Positions 11,369-23,025 of a DNA stretch of 64,000 nucleotides are shown in pieces. The notes under the pieces were generated by a model. The model saw only the letters and a program-made list of their open reading frames with translations. It made no database searches and was not told the DNA's origin. A program made the translations under genes and the position numbers. Source of the DNA: Streptomyces luomodiensis (GTDB lineage Bacteria; Actinomycetota; Actinomycetes; Streptomycetales; Streptomycetaceae); assembly GCF_031679605.1 (NCBI RefSeq), contig NZ_CP117522.1, positions 6,510,001 through 6,574,000 on the forward strand, read 5' to 3'. Each line of letters starts with the position of its first letter. Within the stretch, counting starts at the first letter, position 1.

Positions 11369-11386
11369 ACGACCCTCAGGGGTCGT
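11369..11386. terminator. Small hairpin terminator
   Basis: ACGACCC (11369-11375) and GGGTCGT (11380-11386) form a 7-bp stem with a TCAG loop between the convergent SARP and DUF6104 genes. Confidence 0.5.
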
Positions 11387-11407
11387 CGCCCTCGGACTCC
11401 CTCGTCC

Positions 11408-11590
11408 TCAGACGTCGTCGTCCTCCTCGTCGAGCCGGGCCAGCCAGGTCGCCAGCCGCTCCACCGGGACCTCGAAGTCCGGGTTGAGGTCGACGAACGT
11501 GCGCAGCTGCTCGGCGAGCCACTCGAAGGTGAACTCCTCGTCGCCGCGTCGCTGCTCCAGCTCCTCGATACCGCGATCGGTGAAGTACAA
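11408..11590 (-). CDS. DUF6104 small conserved protein (TTG start)
   Basis: A 60-residue acidic protein beginning YFTDRGIEELEQRRGDEEFT and ending in an acidic tail, which matches the small Streptomyces family DUF6104 usually found beside kgd. The TTG at 11590 is chosen because family members start M-Y-F-T-D-R and a GGAG lies 7-8 nt upstream. In-frame starts farther upstream (to 11767) would add an Arg/Ser-rich extension encoded by the intergenic DNA. The phrase TFEWLAEQLRTFVDLNPDF suggests a short helical domain. The function is unknown. Confidence 0.8.
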   Translation of the reverse strand: MYFTDRGIEELEQRRGDEEFTFEWLAEQLRTFVDLNPDFEVPVERLATWLARLDEEDDDV

Positions 11591-11746
11591 GGGTCGCTCC
11601 GGAAGGGATGGTGTGGATGTGCCAGCCCAGGATATGCGGCCCCTCGGCCCGGCGAGCGACCCGCGCAGCCTGGCCCGCGCGCTGCGGCGCCCGGCTGAGC
11701 CGGAACACGCGTACGACCTCCGCTGCCCGTCTGAGCGGCTGAACGG

Positions 11747-11789
11747 CCGGAAGGCCCGGCCCCGCACGATGCGGGACCGGGCCTTCCGG
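11747..11789 (-). terminator. Terminator of kgd
   Basis: A 13-bp perfect outer stem (11747-11759 with 11777-11789), one C/A mismatch, then a 5-bp inner stem and a 5-nt loop. It begins 15 bp past the kgd stop. Confidence 0.88.
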
Positions 11790-11803
11790 GACGAACGCGG
11801 GAA

Positions 11804-14800
11804 TCAGATCTCGAAGACCTCGTTCACCAGCGTCTGCTGCTCCGCCTGGTGCCGCTTGTTCGACCCCACCGCGGGCGAGGACGAGTGCGGACGGGAGACC
11901 CGGACCAGGCGCTCGGCGGCGGGGACGTCCGCGCCGACCGACAGCTCCAGGTGGTCGATCAGGTTGAGGGCGACGAACGGCCAGGCACCCTGGTTGGCCG
12001 GCTCCTCCTGCGCCCACACGAACTTCTCGACGCCCGAGTACTTGGCGATCTCGGCCTGGAGCTCCGCACCGGGCAGCGGGTACAGCCGCTCCAGCCGGAT
12101 GATGGCCGTGTCGTTCGCACCGCGCTTGTCCCGCTCGGCGGCCAGGTCGTAGTAGACCTTGCCGGAGCAGAAGACCACCTTGCGCACGGCGGCCGGGTCG
12201 GCCGTCTCGTCGCCGATCACCGGGCGGAAGGAGCCGGTGAGGAACTCCTCGGTCTTCGACGCCGCGGCCTTCAGGCGCAGCATCGACTTCGGGGTGAAGA
12301 CGACCAGCGGCTTGTGGTGCGGGTTGTGGACCTGCCAGCGCAGCAGGTGGAAGTAGTTCGACGGCAGCGTCGGCATGGCGACCGTCATGTTGTTCTGCGC
12401 GCACAGCTGGAGGAAGCGCTCGATACGGGCCGAGGAGTGGTCCGGGCCCTGGCCCTCGTAGCCGTGCGGCAGCAGCAGGGTGACGCCGGAGGTCTGGCCC
12501 CACTTCTGCTCGGCCGAGGAGATGAACTCGTCGACGATGGTCTGCGCGCCGTTGACGAAGTCACCGAACTGCGCCTCCCACATGACCAGCGCGTTCGGGC
12601 GGGCCAGCGAGTAGCCGTACTCGAAGCCCATCGCCGCGTACTCGCTGAGCAGCGAGTCGTAGACGTTGTACCGCGCCTGGTCCTCGGTCAGGTACAGCAG
12701 CGGGGTGTAGTCGTCGCCGGTCTCGCGGTCCACCAGCACCGCGTGGCGCTGGCCGAAGGTGCCGCGGCGGGAGTCCTGGCCGGCGAGCCGGACCGGGGTG
12801 CCCTCCATCAGCAGCGAGCCGATGGCGAGGGTCTCGCCCATGCCCCAGTCGATCGTGTCGTCCTCGATCATCGCCGCGCGCCGCTGGAGCTGCGGGAGCA
12901 GCCGCGGGTGGACGGTGATCCGGTCGGGGACGTTGACCTGGGACTCGGCGATCCGCTTGACGACCTCCTGGGAGACGGCCGTCTGGACGGTGACCGGGAA
13001 CTCCGGCTGCGGCTCGGGGACCTCGGCCGGGGCCGGGGCCGAGACCGCGTCGCGGACCTCGGTGAAGACCTTCTCCAGCTGGCCCTGGAAGTCCTGGAGC
13101 GCCTGCTCGGCCTCTTCCAGCGTGATGTCGCCGCGCCCGATCAGCGACTCGGTGTAGAGCTTGCGCACCGAACGCTTCTTGTCGATCAGGTCGTACATCA
13201 GCGGCTGGGTGAAACCGGGGTTGTCGGTCTCGTTGTGGCCGCGGCGGCGGTAGCAGATCAGGTCGATGACCACGTCCTTGTTGAACGCCTGGCGGAACTC
13301 GAAGGCGAGCCGCGCGACGCGCACGACGGCCTCCGGGTCGTCGCCGTTGACGTGGAAGATCGGCGCCTCGATCATGCGCGCCACGTCGGTGGCGTACATC
13401 GAGGAGCGGGACGCGGCCGGGGCGGCGGTGAAGCCGACCTGGTTGTTGATCACGATGTGCACGGTGCCGCCGGTGCGGTAGCCGCGCAGCTGCGACATGT
13501 TCAGCGTCTCGGCGACCACGCCCTGGCCCGCGAAGGCCGCGTCGCCGTGGAGGGCGACGGGCAGCACGGTGAAGTCGGTGCCGGCCTTGTTGATGATGTC
13601 CTGCTTGGCGCGGACCACGCCCTCCAGGACCGGGTCCACCGCCTCCAGGTGGGAGGGGTTGGCGGTCAGCGAGACCGCGATCTGCTCGCCGTCCAGACCG
13701 GTGAAGGTGCCCTCGGCGCCCAGGTGGTACTTGACGTCGCCGGAGCCGTGCATCGACTTCGGGTCGAGGTTGCCCTCGAACTCACGGAAGATCTGCGCGT
13801 ACGACTTGCCGACGATGTTGGCGAGGACGTTGAGCCGGCCGCGGTGGGCCATGCCGATGACGACCTCGTCCAGGCGCGACTCGGCGGCCGCGTCCAGCAC
13901 CGCGTCCAGCAGCGGGATGACGGACTCGCCGCCCTCCAGGGAGAACCGCTTCTGGCCGACGTACTTGGTCTGGAGGAAGGTTTCGAACGCCTCCGCCGCG
14001 TTCAGCCGGCGCAGGATGCGCAGCTGCTCCTCGCGCTCCGGCTTGTCGTGGCCGCGCTCGACCCGGTCCTGGATCCACTTGCGCTGCTTGGGGTCCTGGA
14101 TGTGCATGAACTCGATGCCGGTGGTGCGGCAGTACGAGTCGCGCAGCACGCCCAGGATGTCGCGCAGCTTCATCATGGTCTTGCCCGCGAAGCCGCCGAC
14201 CGCGAACTCGCGCTCCAGGTCCCACAGGGTGAGCCCGTGCTCGATGATGTCCAGGTCGGGGTGCTTGCGCTGGCGGTATTCCAGCGGGTCGGTGTCGGCC
14301 ATGACGTGGCCGCGGACCCGGTAGGCGTGGATCAGGTCGAAGACCCGCGCCGCCTTGGTGACGTCGTCGTCGTGGCTGACGTCGATGTCCTTGAGCCAGC
14401 GGACCGGCTCGTAGGGGATGCGCAGCGCCTTGAAGATCTCGTCGTAGAAGTCGTTCTCGCCGAGCAGCAGCTGGCTCATGATCCGCAGGAACTCGCCGGA
14501 GGCGGCGCCCTGGATCACCCGGTGGTCATAGGTGCTGGTCAGCGTCATGACCTTGGAGATGCCCAGCTTGTTCAGGGTGTCCTGGGAGGTGCCCTGGAAC
14601 TCGGCCGGGTACTCCATCGCGCCGACGCCGACGATCAGGCCCTGGCCGGGCATCAGCCGCGGCACCGAGTGGACGGTGCCGATGCCGCCGGGGTTGGTGA
14701 GGGAGGCCGTGACGCCGGTGAAGTCGTCCATCGTGAGCTTGCCGGCGCGGGCACGGCGGACGATGTCCTCGTACGCCTGCCAGAACTCGAAGAAGTTGAG

Positions 14801-15628
14801 CGTCTCGGCCTTCTTGATCGCCGCCACCACGAGCTGGCGGTCGCCGTTGGGCTTGACCAGGTCGATGGCGAGGCCGAGGTTGACGTGCTCGGGCTTGACC
14901 AGGGTCGGCTTGCCGTCCTTCTCGGTGAACGAGTAGTTCATCGAGGGCATCGCCTTCAGCGCCTGCACCATGGCGTAGCCGATCAGGTGCGTGAAGGACA
15001 CCTTGCCGCCGCGGGCGCGCTTGAGGTGGTTGTTGATGACGATGCGCTGGTCGAACAGCAGCTTGACCGGGACGGCGCGCACCGAGGTGGCCGTCGGCAG
15101 CTCCAGCGACGCGTTCATGTTCTTCGCCACGGCGGCGGAGGGGCCACGCAGGGTGACCAGCTCCGGGCCGGCGGAGGGCGCGGCGGGCTCGGCCTTCTTG
15201 GCGGAGACCGTCGGCTCGGCCGGGGTCGGCTTGGCCGGGGCGGGCTTGGCGGGAGCGGCCGGGGCGGCCTTCGCGGCGGGGGCCGCGGGCGCTGCCGCGG
15301 GCTGCGCGGCGGCGGGTGCCGGGGCCGGGGCGGCGGGCTTGGCCTCGGCCGGCTTGGCCGCGGCGGGCTTCGCCGGGGCCGCGGGGGCGGCGCCCGGGGC
15401 TACCGCCTGGGGTGGCGCGGCCACCCCGGAGCCGGTGTCCTGACCCGGCTTGTAGTCGGCGAAGAAGTCCCACCAGGCTCGGTCGACCGAGTTCGGGTCC
15501 TGGAGGTACTGCTGGTAGATCTCGTCGACGAGCCACTCATTGGGGCCGAAGGCAGCGGCAGGGTTACTCCCCTGCCCGTCCTGTTCATCGGTCGAGACGC
15601 TCGAGGTGTTGGGGGACTGTGGCGACAC
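11804..15628 (-). CDS. kgd: Multifunctional 2-oxoglutarate decarboxylase / dehydrogenase E1 / succinyltransferase E2 (KGD)
   Basis: A 1274-residue actinobacterial TCA-cycle enzyme that fuses an E2-like succinyltransferase to a thiamine-diphosphate E1. The N-terminal helix [16 protein letters not shown] (about 28-43) is the oligomerisation segment. An Ala/Pro/Lys linker covers about 70-150. The E2 catalytic domain (about 155-385) ends with [16 protein letters not shown], carrying the catalytic His. The E1 part has [18 protein letters not shown] near 695 at the ThDP site, a pyrimidine-binding domain (about 920-1115), and a C-terminal domain. It decarboxylates 2-oxoglutarate and passes the succinyl group on to lipoyl-E2 and CoA. 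Family members are inhibited by unphosphorylated GarA/OdhI. The GTG at 15628 opens with the family N-terminus [12 protein letters not shown]; an in-frame start at 15715 has no such support. Confidence 0.97.
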   Translation of the reverse strand: MSPQSPNTSSVSTDEQDGQGSNPAAAFGPNEWLVDEIYQQYLQDPNSVDRAWWDFFADYKPGQDTGSGVAAPPQAVAPGAAPAAPAKPAAAKPAEAKPAAPAPAPAAAQPAAAPAAPAAKAAPAAPAKPAPAKPTPAEPTVSAKKAEPAAPSAGPELVTLRGPSAAVAKNMNASLELPTATSVRAVPVKLLFDQRIVINNHLKRARGGKVSFTHLIGYAMVQALKAMPSMNYSFTEKDGKPTLVKPEHVNLGLAIDLVKPNGDRQLVVAAIKKAETLNFFEFWQAYEDIVRRARAGKLTMDDFTGVTASLTNPGGIGTVHSVPRLMPGQGLIVGVGAMEYPAEFQGTSQDTLNKLGISKVMTLTSTYDHRVIQGAASGEFLRIMSQLLLGENDFYDEIFKALRIPYEPVRWLKDIDVSHDDDVTKAARVFDLIHAYRVRGHVMADTDPLEYRQRKHPDLDIIEHGLTLWDLEREFAVGGFAGKTMMKLRDILGVLRDSYCRTTGIEFMHIQDPKQRKWIQDRVERGHDKPEREEQLRILRRLNAAEAFETFLQTKYVGQKRFSLEGGESVIPLLDAVLDAAAESRLDEVVIGMAHRGRLNVLANIVGKSYAQIFREFEGNLDPKSMHGSGDVKYHLGAEGTFTGLDGEQIAVSLTANPSHLEAVDPVLEGVVRAKQDIINKAGTDFTVLPVALHGDAAFAGQGVVAETLNMSQLRGYRTGGTVHIVINNQVGFTAAPAASRSSMYATDVARMIEAPIFHVNGDDPEAVVRVARLAFEFRQAFNKDVVIDLICYRRRGHNETDNPGFTQPLMYDLIDKKRSVRKLYTESLIGRGDITLEEAEQALQDFQGQLEKVFTEVRDAVSAPAPAEVPEPQPEFPVTVQTAVSQEVVKRIAESQVNVPDRITVHPRLLPQLQRRAAMIEDDTIDWGMGETLAIGSLLMEGTPVRLAGQDSRRGTFGQRHAVLVDRETGDDYTPLLYLTEDQARYNVYDSLLSEYAAMGFEYGYSLARPNALVMWEAQFGDFVNGAQTIVDEFISSAEQKWGQTSGVTLLLPHGYEGQGPDHSSARIERFLQLCAQNNMTVAMPTLPSNYFHLLRWQVHNPHHKPLVVFTPKSMLRLKAAASKTEEFLTGSFRPVIGDETADPAAVRKVVFCSGKVYYDLAAERDKRGANDTAIIRLERLYPLPGAELQAEIAKYSGVEKFVWAQEEPANQGAWPFVALNLIDHLELSVGADVPAAERLVRVSRPHSSSPAVGSNKRHQAEQQTLVNEVFEI

Positions 15629-15874
15629 GGCGGCAACCGCCCTCTTCCGCTTCCTAAGGTGGTGGACAGCGGGAATAAAGGCTACGCCCTCCAGACCCTT
15701 ACGTGCAGGCCGCACCGGTCATCCGTCGCGCACGTCACATTGATCGGCGGGTTTCGGCGCATGACGCACCGGGAAACACACCTGGTTCGTGTGTCCCCAG
15801 GGCCCGCTTGCGCATACGTGCACCCGTTTCGCTCATATGTGCGCGGCCAGCTCGATTTTACTTCAGCTTTGATG

Positions 15875-17197
15875 TCACGGCGTGGCCGGTTTGGGTTCCT
15901 GTGCGGGTCCCGGGAGGCTGACCTTGATCCGGCAGCCGCGCGGGGACTCCGCCACCCTTATCCGCCCGCCGTGCAGGTCCACCGCCCAGCGCGCGATCGC
16001 CAGCCCCAGACCGGTGCCCCCGTCGCTGCCCGGCCCCGGCCGGCGGCGGCCCGCGTCCGCCGAGCCGTCGGGGGACAGCCCGCCCCGGTTGAACCGCTCG
16101 AAGACGCGGTGCCGCTCCGCCTCCGGGATGCCGGGGCCCTCGTCCAGCACCTCCAGCTCCAGGCTCCCCGGGCCCTCACCGCGCCGGGCACGCACGGTCA
16201 CCCGGCCGTGCGCCGGGCTGTGCTTCACCGCGTTGTCGATGAGGTTCGCCATTACCTGGTGCAGCCGCTCGGCGTCGGCGTGGGCGGTCAGCTCGGGCGG
16301 GGAGACGTCCAGGTTGAGATGGACGTCCTTACGGGTGTGCGCGCCCGAATGGGACTCCGCGCCCTTGGCCATGCTCGCTTCCTTGAGGATCTGGGCCAGA
16401 TACGGCCAGACCTCGAACCGCCGCGCGTACAGCGGCACCACCCCGTTGTCGAGGCGGGAGAGGTCGAGCAGCTGCTCCACCAGGCGGCCCAGGCGCTGGG
16501 TCTGCCGCAGCGCGACCCGCATCGTCTCCGGATCGGCCTCCGAGACCCCGTCCACCACGTTCTCCAGCACGGCCCGCAGCGCCGCGATCGGGGTGCGCAG
16601 CTCATGCGAGACGTTGGCGACCAGCTCCTTCCGGTGGGTGTCCACCGCCTCCAGGTCGGCCGCCATCCGGTTGAACGCGGACGCCAGCTCGCCGAACTCG
16701 TCGCGCCGCTGCGCCGCCCGCACCCGCCGGGTGTAGTCGCCGTTCGCCATCGACCGGGTGACGTCGGTCATCTCGCCCAGCGGGGCGGTCAGCCCGTTCG
16801 CCACGAACTGGGTGATCAGCAACGAGGCGATGATCGAGAAGATGGTGATGACGCGCAGCTCGGTGTCGGAGTGCATCGCCGCGAAGACCAGCAGCGTGGT
16901 GATGATCACCGAGCCGACGACCAGCGCCCCCAGCGCCGCCTTGACCGAGCGGTACGGATCGAAGGGCCGCAGCGCCTCCCAGATCCGGGCCCAGGTGGCG
17001 CGGGACCACGCCCGCCGGCCCCCGGGCTCCCCGGGCGGCCGGCAGTCCTTGGGGGCCCCGCGCGCCCAGGGGGCCCTGACCCTGGGCATCTTCCCCGGCC
17101 AAGGGGCTCCGCCCCCGCGCGCCCAGGGAACCCTGACCCTGGGCACCCGGCGTGACCAGACGGCCTTGATCCTGCGTGCCCAGGGGGCGCTTCTCAT
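15875..17197 (-). CDS. HAMP-containing sensor histidine kinase with a repeat-derived N-terminal extension
   Basis: A 440-residue membrane histidine kinase. Two helices (about 87-108, VKAALGALVVGSVIITTLLV, and 115-137) with only a short outside loop are followed by HAMP (about 138-190). The HisKA motif NVSHELRTP places the phospho-acceptor at His198; the N-box is MANLIDNAVKHSP, the G1 box DEGPGIP, the G2 box GTGLGLAIARW. The tiny external loop suggests it senses the membrane or an intracellular cue. Residues 1 to about 60 are odd: PRVRVPWARG and PRVRAPWARG are translated copies of a palindromic DNA element (17064-17145). The start (ATG 17197) overlaps the response regulator stop as ATGA. The pair lies between kgd and lon, as I recall for S. 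coelicolor. Confidence 0.92.
   Translation of the reverse strand: MRSAPWARRIKAVWSRRVPRVRVPWARGGGAPWPGKMPRVRAPWARGAPKDCRPPGEPGGRRAWSRATWARIWEALRPFDPYRSVKAALGALVVGSVIITTLLVFAAMHSDTELRVITIFSIIASLLITQFVANGLTAPLGEMTDVTRSMANGDYTRRVRAAQRRDEFGELASAFNRMAADLEAVDTHRKELVANVSHELRTPIAALRAVLENVVDGVSEADPETMRVALRQTQRLGRLVEQLLDLSRLDNGVVPLYARRFEVWPYLAQILKEASMAKGAESHSGAHTRKDVHLNLDVSPPELTAHADAERLHQVMANLIDNAVKHSPAHGRVTVRARRGEGPGSLELEVLDEGPGIPEAERHRVFERFNRGGLSPDGSADAGRRRPGPGSDGGTGLGLAIARWAVDLHGGRIRVAESPRGCRIKVSLPGPAQEPKPATP
17064..17190. repeat. Palindromic element, two copies plus a partial third, inside the kinase gene
   Basis: GCCCAGGG (17064-17071) and CCCTGGGC (17080-17087) form an 8-bp stem with an 8-nt loop. 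The same structure recurs at 17121-17144, 57 bp away, inside a 28-bp near-identical unit. A third partial copy (TGCCCAGGGGGCG) sits at 17177-17189. The 57-bp period is 19 codons, so the kinase frame is kept. Confidence 0.8.
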
Positions 17198-17934
17198 GCC
17201 GCCGGGGTCTCCAAGGCGTAGCCGACGCCGTGCACCGTACGGATCCGCTCCGCGCCGATCTTCCGGCGCAGCGCCTTGATGTGGCTGTCCACGGTGCGGG
17301 TGCCCGAGGCGTCCGCCCAGTCCCACACCTCGGCCAGCAGCTGCTCACGGGAGAGCACCGCGCGCGGGGTGTTCGCCAGGCAGACCAGCAGATCGAACTC
17401 GGTCGGGGTGAGGTGCACATCCGAGCCGCGCACCCGGACCCGGCGCTGGGCGTGGTCGATCTCCAGCTCGCCCAGGCGCAGGATGCCGCTGCGCGGGGTG
17501 TGCGCGGCCAGCGCCGCCCGCTCCACCCGCCGGAGCAGCACATGCACCCGCGCGGCGAGTTCGCGCATGGAGAACGGCTTGGTCATGTAGTCGTCGGCGC
17601 CGACGCCGAGCCCCACCAGCATGTCGGTCTCGTCGTCGCGCGCGGTCAGCATCAGCACCGGCACCGGCCGGCGGGCCTGCACCCGGCGGCAGACCTCCAG
17701 GCCGTCGAAGCCCGGCAGCATCACGTCCAGGACCAGCAGATCGGGCTGCCACGCCTCGGCCGTGTCGACCGCCGCCGGACCGTCGCCCGCCGTCTGGACC
17801 TGGAACCCCTCGGCGCGCAGGCGGGCCGCGATGGCGTCCACTATGGTCGGGTCGTCCTCGACCACCAGGACCCGGCGCTGTGCGCCGGGGGTGGTCGTGG
17901 CGGCCCCGTTGTGACCGTTGTGAGTCTGCTCCAT
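17194..17934 (-). CDS. OmpR/PhoB-family response regulator
   Basis: A 246-residue response regulator. The receiver domain (about 20-135) has VLVVEDD with the acidic pair, LLVLDVMLPG with the phospho-acceptor Asp near 67, the switch Thr in LMLTARDD, and the conserved Lys in YMTKPFSM. The winged-helix DNA-binding domain (about 150-243) has HLTPTEFDLLVCL, the recognition helix SGTRTVDSHIKALRRKIG and the wing IRTVHGVGYAL. The start at 17934 opens MEQTHNGHNG; the in-frame region upstream is Arg-rich and unlike the family. Its stop overlaps the kinase start (ATGA), so the pair is translated together. Targets are not known from this window. Confidence 0.95.
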   Translation of the reverse strand: MEQTHNGHNGAATTTPGAQRRVLVVEDDPTIVDAIAARLRAEGFQVQTAGDGPAAVDTAEAWQPDLLVLDVMLPGFDGLEVCRRVQARRPVPVLMLTARDDETDMLVGLGVGADDYMTKPFSMRELAARVHVLLRRVERAALAAHTPRSGILRLGELEIDHAQRRVRVRGSDVHLTPTEFDLLVCLANTPRAVLSREQLLAEVWDWADASGTRTVDSHIKALRRKIGAERIRTVHGVGYALETPAA

Positions 17935-18038
17935 ACGCCCGCCCCTGCGTCTTCCGGTGTAACCCGCGGCTCGCGCCTGGTCATCGCTCAGCCGCGTTCG
18001 GTAGGCAAGCAAGCGTAAAGCCAGCGTAGGCGGCTTTG

Positions 18039-18818
18039 CTACGCGCCCCGAACCGCGAGATGCACGACGTCGGGAACACCACGGGCAACGGAGACCTCTT
18101 CCGTACGCACCTGTGTGAACCCGGCATTGCGGAGAGATTCCTCGAAGGCGGGCGACGGCGCGGCCGACCAGACCGCCAGCACTCCGCCCGGGGCGAGGCG
18201 CGCGGCGCAGGCGGCGAGCCCGGCGGGGGAGTAGAGGCCGTCGTTGTCCTCGGTGACGGTCCAGTCGGGGCCGTTGTCGATGTCCAGGCACAGCGCGTCA
18301 TAGGTCCCCGGGCCGGGCGCGTCATGGGTCCCCGGGTCCGGCGCGCCATCGGTCCGCGGGTCCCTCCGCAGCCATGCGACCAGATCGGCGTGGACGATCT
18401 CGGTGCGCGGATCGGCCAGCGCCCCGGCGGACACGGCCGCCAGCGGGCCGTCGCGGTGCCAGTCGATCACCGCCGCCTCCCGCTCGACCACCGAGATCCG
18501 CCCCCACCGGGCCTCCGCGGCCGCCTCCACCAGCGAAAACCCGACGCCGAGCCCGCCGATGAGCAGCGCCGGGGAGGGGCGGTCGGCGGGCAGCGCGTCG
18601 AGGGCGGCACGCACCAGCAGCCGCTCGGAGCGGCCGTCGGAGGTGTCCATGAGGAAGCACCCGTTGGCGATGATCTCGAAGACGGCGCCGCCCGGCCCCT
18701 CGTGGTCCGGGCCCCCGCGCCGCCGCAGCACCACCTCGCCGTACGGCCCCTCCCGGCGGTCGACGGTCACCGGCCGGTCGTCGTCGGCGGGGTGCGGGGC
18801 GTACGGCGTCGGCTGCAT
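18039..18818 (-). CDS. Spermidine synthase-like SAM-dependent protein
   Basis: A 259-residue class I Rossmann protein of the spermidine/spermine synthase group. ALLIGGLGVGFSLVEAA (about 84-100) is the nucleoside-binding glycine loop, VVEREAAVIDWHR supplies the acidic ribose-binding residue, and LCLDIDNGPDW (about 173-183) is motif post-II. The N-terminal beta-strand domain is reduced compared with true spermidine synthases, and the aminopropyl-acceptor residues cannot be confirmed, so substrate and even aminopropyl transfer are uncertain. A Pro/Gly repeat (GAPDPGTHDAPGPGTYDA, about 154-171) interrupts the fold and reflects a local DNA duplication at 18306-18357. It is divergent from the rhomboid-like gene. 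Confidence 0.8.
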   Translation of the reverse strand: MQPTPYAPHPADDDRPVTVDRREGPYGEVVLRRRGGPDHEGPGGAVFEIIANGCFLMDTSDGRSERLLVRAALDALPADRPSPALLIGGLGVGFSLVEAAAEARWGRISVVEREAAVIDWHRDGPLAAVSAGALADPRTEIVHADLVAWLRRDPRTDGAPDPGTHDAPGPGTYDALCLDIDNGPDWTVTEDNDGLYSPAGLAACAARLAPGGVLAVWSAAPSPAFEESLRNAGFTQVRTEEVSVARGVPDVVHLAVRGA

Positions 18819-18993
18819 GGGGTGGGGTCCTCCCGGGTGGTTCCTGACGCCGCCATCCTCGCGCCGCCCCCGCCCGCGGGTCCAACCGCGGCCGTGGTGG
18901 CGCGGGCACGGTGCCGCGGTGGCACGACGTCGCCCATGTCACAGCCGGCCGCGCGGTGAGATGACTCACGGTGCCCGGGTAGTTGTTCCGGTC

Positions 18994-19707
18994 ATGGCGG
19001 ACACGCGGAGCGGAGCAGAGGGCCGGGCCGCGCTGACGCGCGCGCTCCGCGGCGTGCCGTTCACCCTCGGCTACACGCTCGTCCTGCTCGGCACCGGGCT
19101 CTACGCGACGCTCGGCGACCCCGGCACGGTGCACGATCTGCTCGCGGGCTCCAGCACCGACGTGTCCCACCTCTCCCAGCGGCCGCTGCTGACCCTGCTG
19201 GTCAGCGGGTTGTGGGTGGTGGGCGGCGTCACCTCGCCGTATCTGGTCGCCTTCCCGCTGGTGCTCGGCGGGCTGGAGCGGCGCGTGGGCGGGGTGCGCA
19301 CCGCCGTCGTGTTCCTGCTCGGCCATGTGCTGGCGACGCTGCTCACCGAGCTCCCGGTGGGCCTCTCCGTCGCCGTCGGGCATCTCCCGGCCAGCTCGCT
19401 GCGCCGTCTGGACTACGGGGTCAGCTACGGGCTGATCGCCTGCGCGGCCGCGCTCGCCGGGCTGCTGCCGCCCCGGCGGCGGTGGGCGCTGCTCGGCGGG
19501 ATCGGCGCCGTGCTCGTCGCCGGGAGTTTTGTCGGGGCCGATCCGCTCACCGGGTGGGGCCATGCGTTCGCCCTGCTCACCGGCGTTGTCTGCGGGCCGT
19601 ATGTGCGGCGGAGGGCCAGGCGGCGGGCGTCGGCGCGGCACGCCGAATGTGGTATCGCTCACAGCGAACAGGTGACCGGGAACACGCGGAGGCCCTCCGC
19701 GCATTGA
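18994..19707 (+). CDS. Rhomboid-like integral membrane protein
   Basis: A 237-residue membrane protein with about six hydrophobic helices (VPFTLGYTLVLLGTGLYATL, LLTLLVSGLWVVGG, TAVVFLLGHVLATLL, ACAAALAGLL and two more). YGVSYGL places a G-x-S-x-G-like serine at residue 144, and GWGHAFALLTG places a histidine at 190. These fit the Ser-His dyad of intramembrane rhomboid proteases, though the canonical GxSG is relaxed, so proteolysis is uncertain. The last 25 residues are basic and cytoplasmic. The ATG at 18994 is used; an in-frame ATG at 18961 (behind GGTGAG) would add 11 residues. It lies directly upstream of lon, and the lon control dyads begin inside its 3' end. Confidence 0.75.
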   Translation: MADTRSGAEGRAALTRALRGVPFTLGYTLVLLGTGLYATLGDPGTVHDLLAGSSTDVSHLSQRPLLTLLVSGLWVVGGVTSPYLVAFPLVLGGLERRVGGVRTAVVFLLGHVLATLLTELPVGLSVAVGHLPASSLRRLDYGVSYGLIACAAALAGLLPPRRRWALLGGIGAVLVAGSFVGADPLTGWGHAFALLTGVVCGPYVRRRARRRASARHAECGIAHSEQVTGNTRRPSAH

Positions 19708-19743
19708 GTGGGCATCAATGCATCTGAGTCTTACCGACTCAAC
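19701..19743 (+). promoter_or_regulatory. lon operator: HAIR-like HspR site plus an adjacent dyad
   Basis: TGAGT-N7-ACTCA (core of 19723-19743) matches the HAIR element CTTGAGT-N7-ACTCAAG, the known HspR operator in front of Streptomyces lon and dnaK. Right before it, GCATTGA-N7-TCAATGC (19701-19721) is a second perfect 7-7-7 inverted repeat that shares its last base region with the rhomboid stop. The HAIR dyad ends 21 bp before the lon ATG. Confidence 0.7.
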
Positions 19744-19764
19744 TTGCCTGCCGAAGGGGAGATC

Positions 19765-22182
<2,418 letters not shown>

Positions 22183-22202
22183 CGGACGCTGCCGGTAGCG
22201 CC

Positions 22203-22241
22203 GTGGCCCGGGGCCCCGTGTCGAACGGGGTTTCGGGCCAC
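22203..22241 (+). terminator. Terminator of lon
   Basis: An 8-bp stem GTGGCCCG/CGGGCCAC, three G:T wobble pairs, then a 6-bp stem CCCCGT/ACGGGG with a 5-nt loop, starting 21 bp after the lon stop. Confidence 0.8.
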
Positions 22242-22319
22242 GCGTGACCTGTCGGCCGTGCGTATCGTTGGGCCGACCGTCGCGTGCATAACAGGTGTGC
22301 GGCGGGGAGGAGCGGCACG

Positions 22320-22910
22320 ATGACCGTCATGGAGATTGACCGGATCGAGATGGCCGAGAGCGACGAGCCCAGCTTGGACGAGCTGTTCGACTGGCTGGAG
22401 CGGAGCCATGTCCCCGAGGGCTACAAGGTCGAGGTTGTCAGGGGGGCCGTCTTCATGGCGCCGCAGCGGGACGTCCATTGGTACATCATCCGCAGGACCG
22501 TGCGGGCTCTCGAAGATCGCTTCGGGATGAACGTGAACGTGCTGTCGGACGTCCGCATTGACTTCCCCGGGTACATGAACGGCTTCTGTCCGGATGTCGT
22601 CAAGGTTGCGCAGGGTGCCGAGAAGACCCCCCAGGGCCGCTGGCGCTTCGAGGACATCGAATTCGTCGCCGAGGTGATTTCCAGGGACACGGCGGCGAAC
22701 GACTACGGTCCGAAGAAGACGGCTTATGCGACGGCTGAGGTCCCCGTCTATCTGATCGCCGACCCGTACACGGCGAAGTGCCACCTTTACACCGAGCCCA
22801 AGGACGGCGCGTACCACGTCGAGAGCACCATCGACTTCGGCGTGCCGGTCGATCTGACCGGCACGGTCGTCGACCTGACCCTCGCCACCGACGAGTTCCC
22901 CCGCGACTGA
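22320..22910 (+). CDS. Uma2-family (DUF820) PD-(D/E)XK nuclease-like protein
   Basis: A 196-residue protein of the Uma2/DUF820 family, which has a restriction-endonuclease-like fold and is expanded in Streptomyces and cyanobacteria. Visible motifs: the early YKVEVVRGAVFMAP strands, CPDVVKV (the PD acid), EFVAEVIS (the D/E-x-K-equivalent strand), then NDYGPKKTAYATAEVPVYLI, the helix and strand that close the fold. The ATG at 22320 follows GGGGAGGAG; an ATG at 22329 is possible. It sits alone between lon and a convergent lysozyme gene, with terminators on both sides. Cleavage activity is not established for this family, so the role is unknown. Confidence 0.88.
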   Translation: MTVMEIDRIEMAESDEPSLDELFDWLERSHVPEGYKVEVVRGAVFMAPQRDVHWYIIRRTVRALEDRFGMNVNVLSDVRIDFPGYMNGFCPDVVKVAQGAEKTPQGRWRFEDIEFVAEVISRDTAANDYGPKKTAYATAEVPVYLIADPYTAKCHLYTEPKDGAYHVESTIDFGVPVDLTGTVVDLTLATDEFPRD

Positions 22911-22938
22911 CCCCACTTTCGCGCCCGGGGACGACCGA

Positions 22939-22980
22939 CGCCCCCGGCGTACGGACAGACCTGTCCGTGCGCCGGGGGCG
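22939..22980. terminator. Bidirectional terminator
   Basis: A 19-bp stem with a single T:G wobble (22939-22957 with 22962-22980) and a 4-nt loop separates the convergent Uma2 and GH25 genes. Confidence 0.9.
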
Positions 22981-23025
22981 GGGAACGCCGTGTGTGTGGG
23001 GGGTGGGGTGAGGCAGGTGCGGGGC

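Noticed and set aside
11849..17155. A plus-strand open frame of 1768 codons antisense to kgd and the histidine kinase
   Set aside because: It mirrors the codon bias of the true minus-strand genes, has Val/Leu/Gly/Arg-rich content with no domains, and crosses the kgd promoter region.
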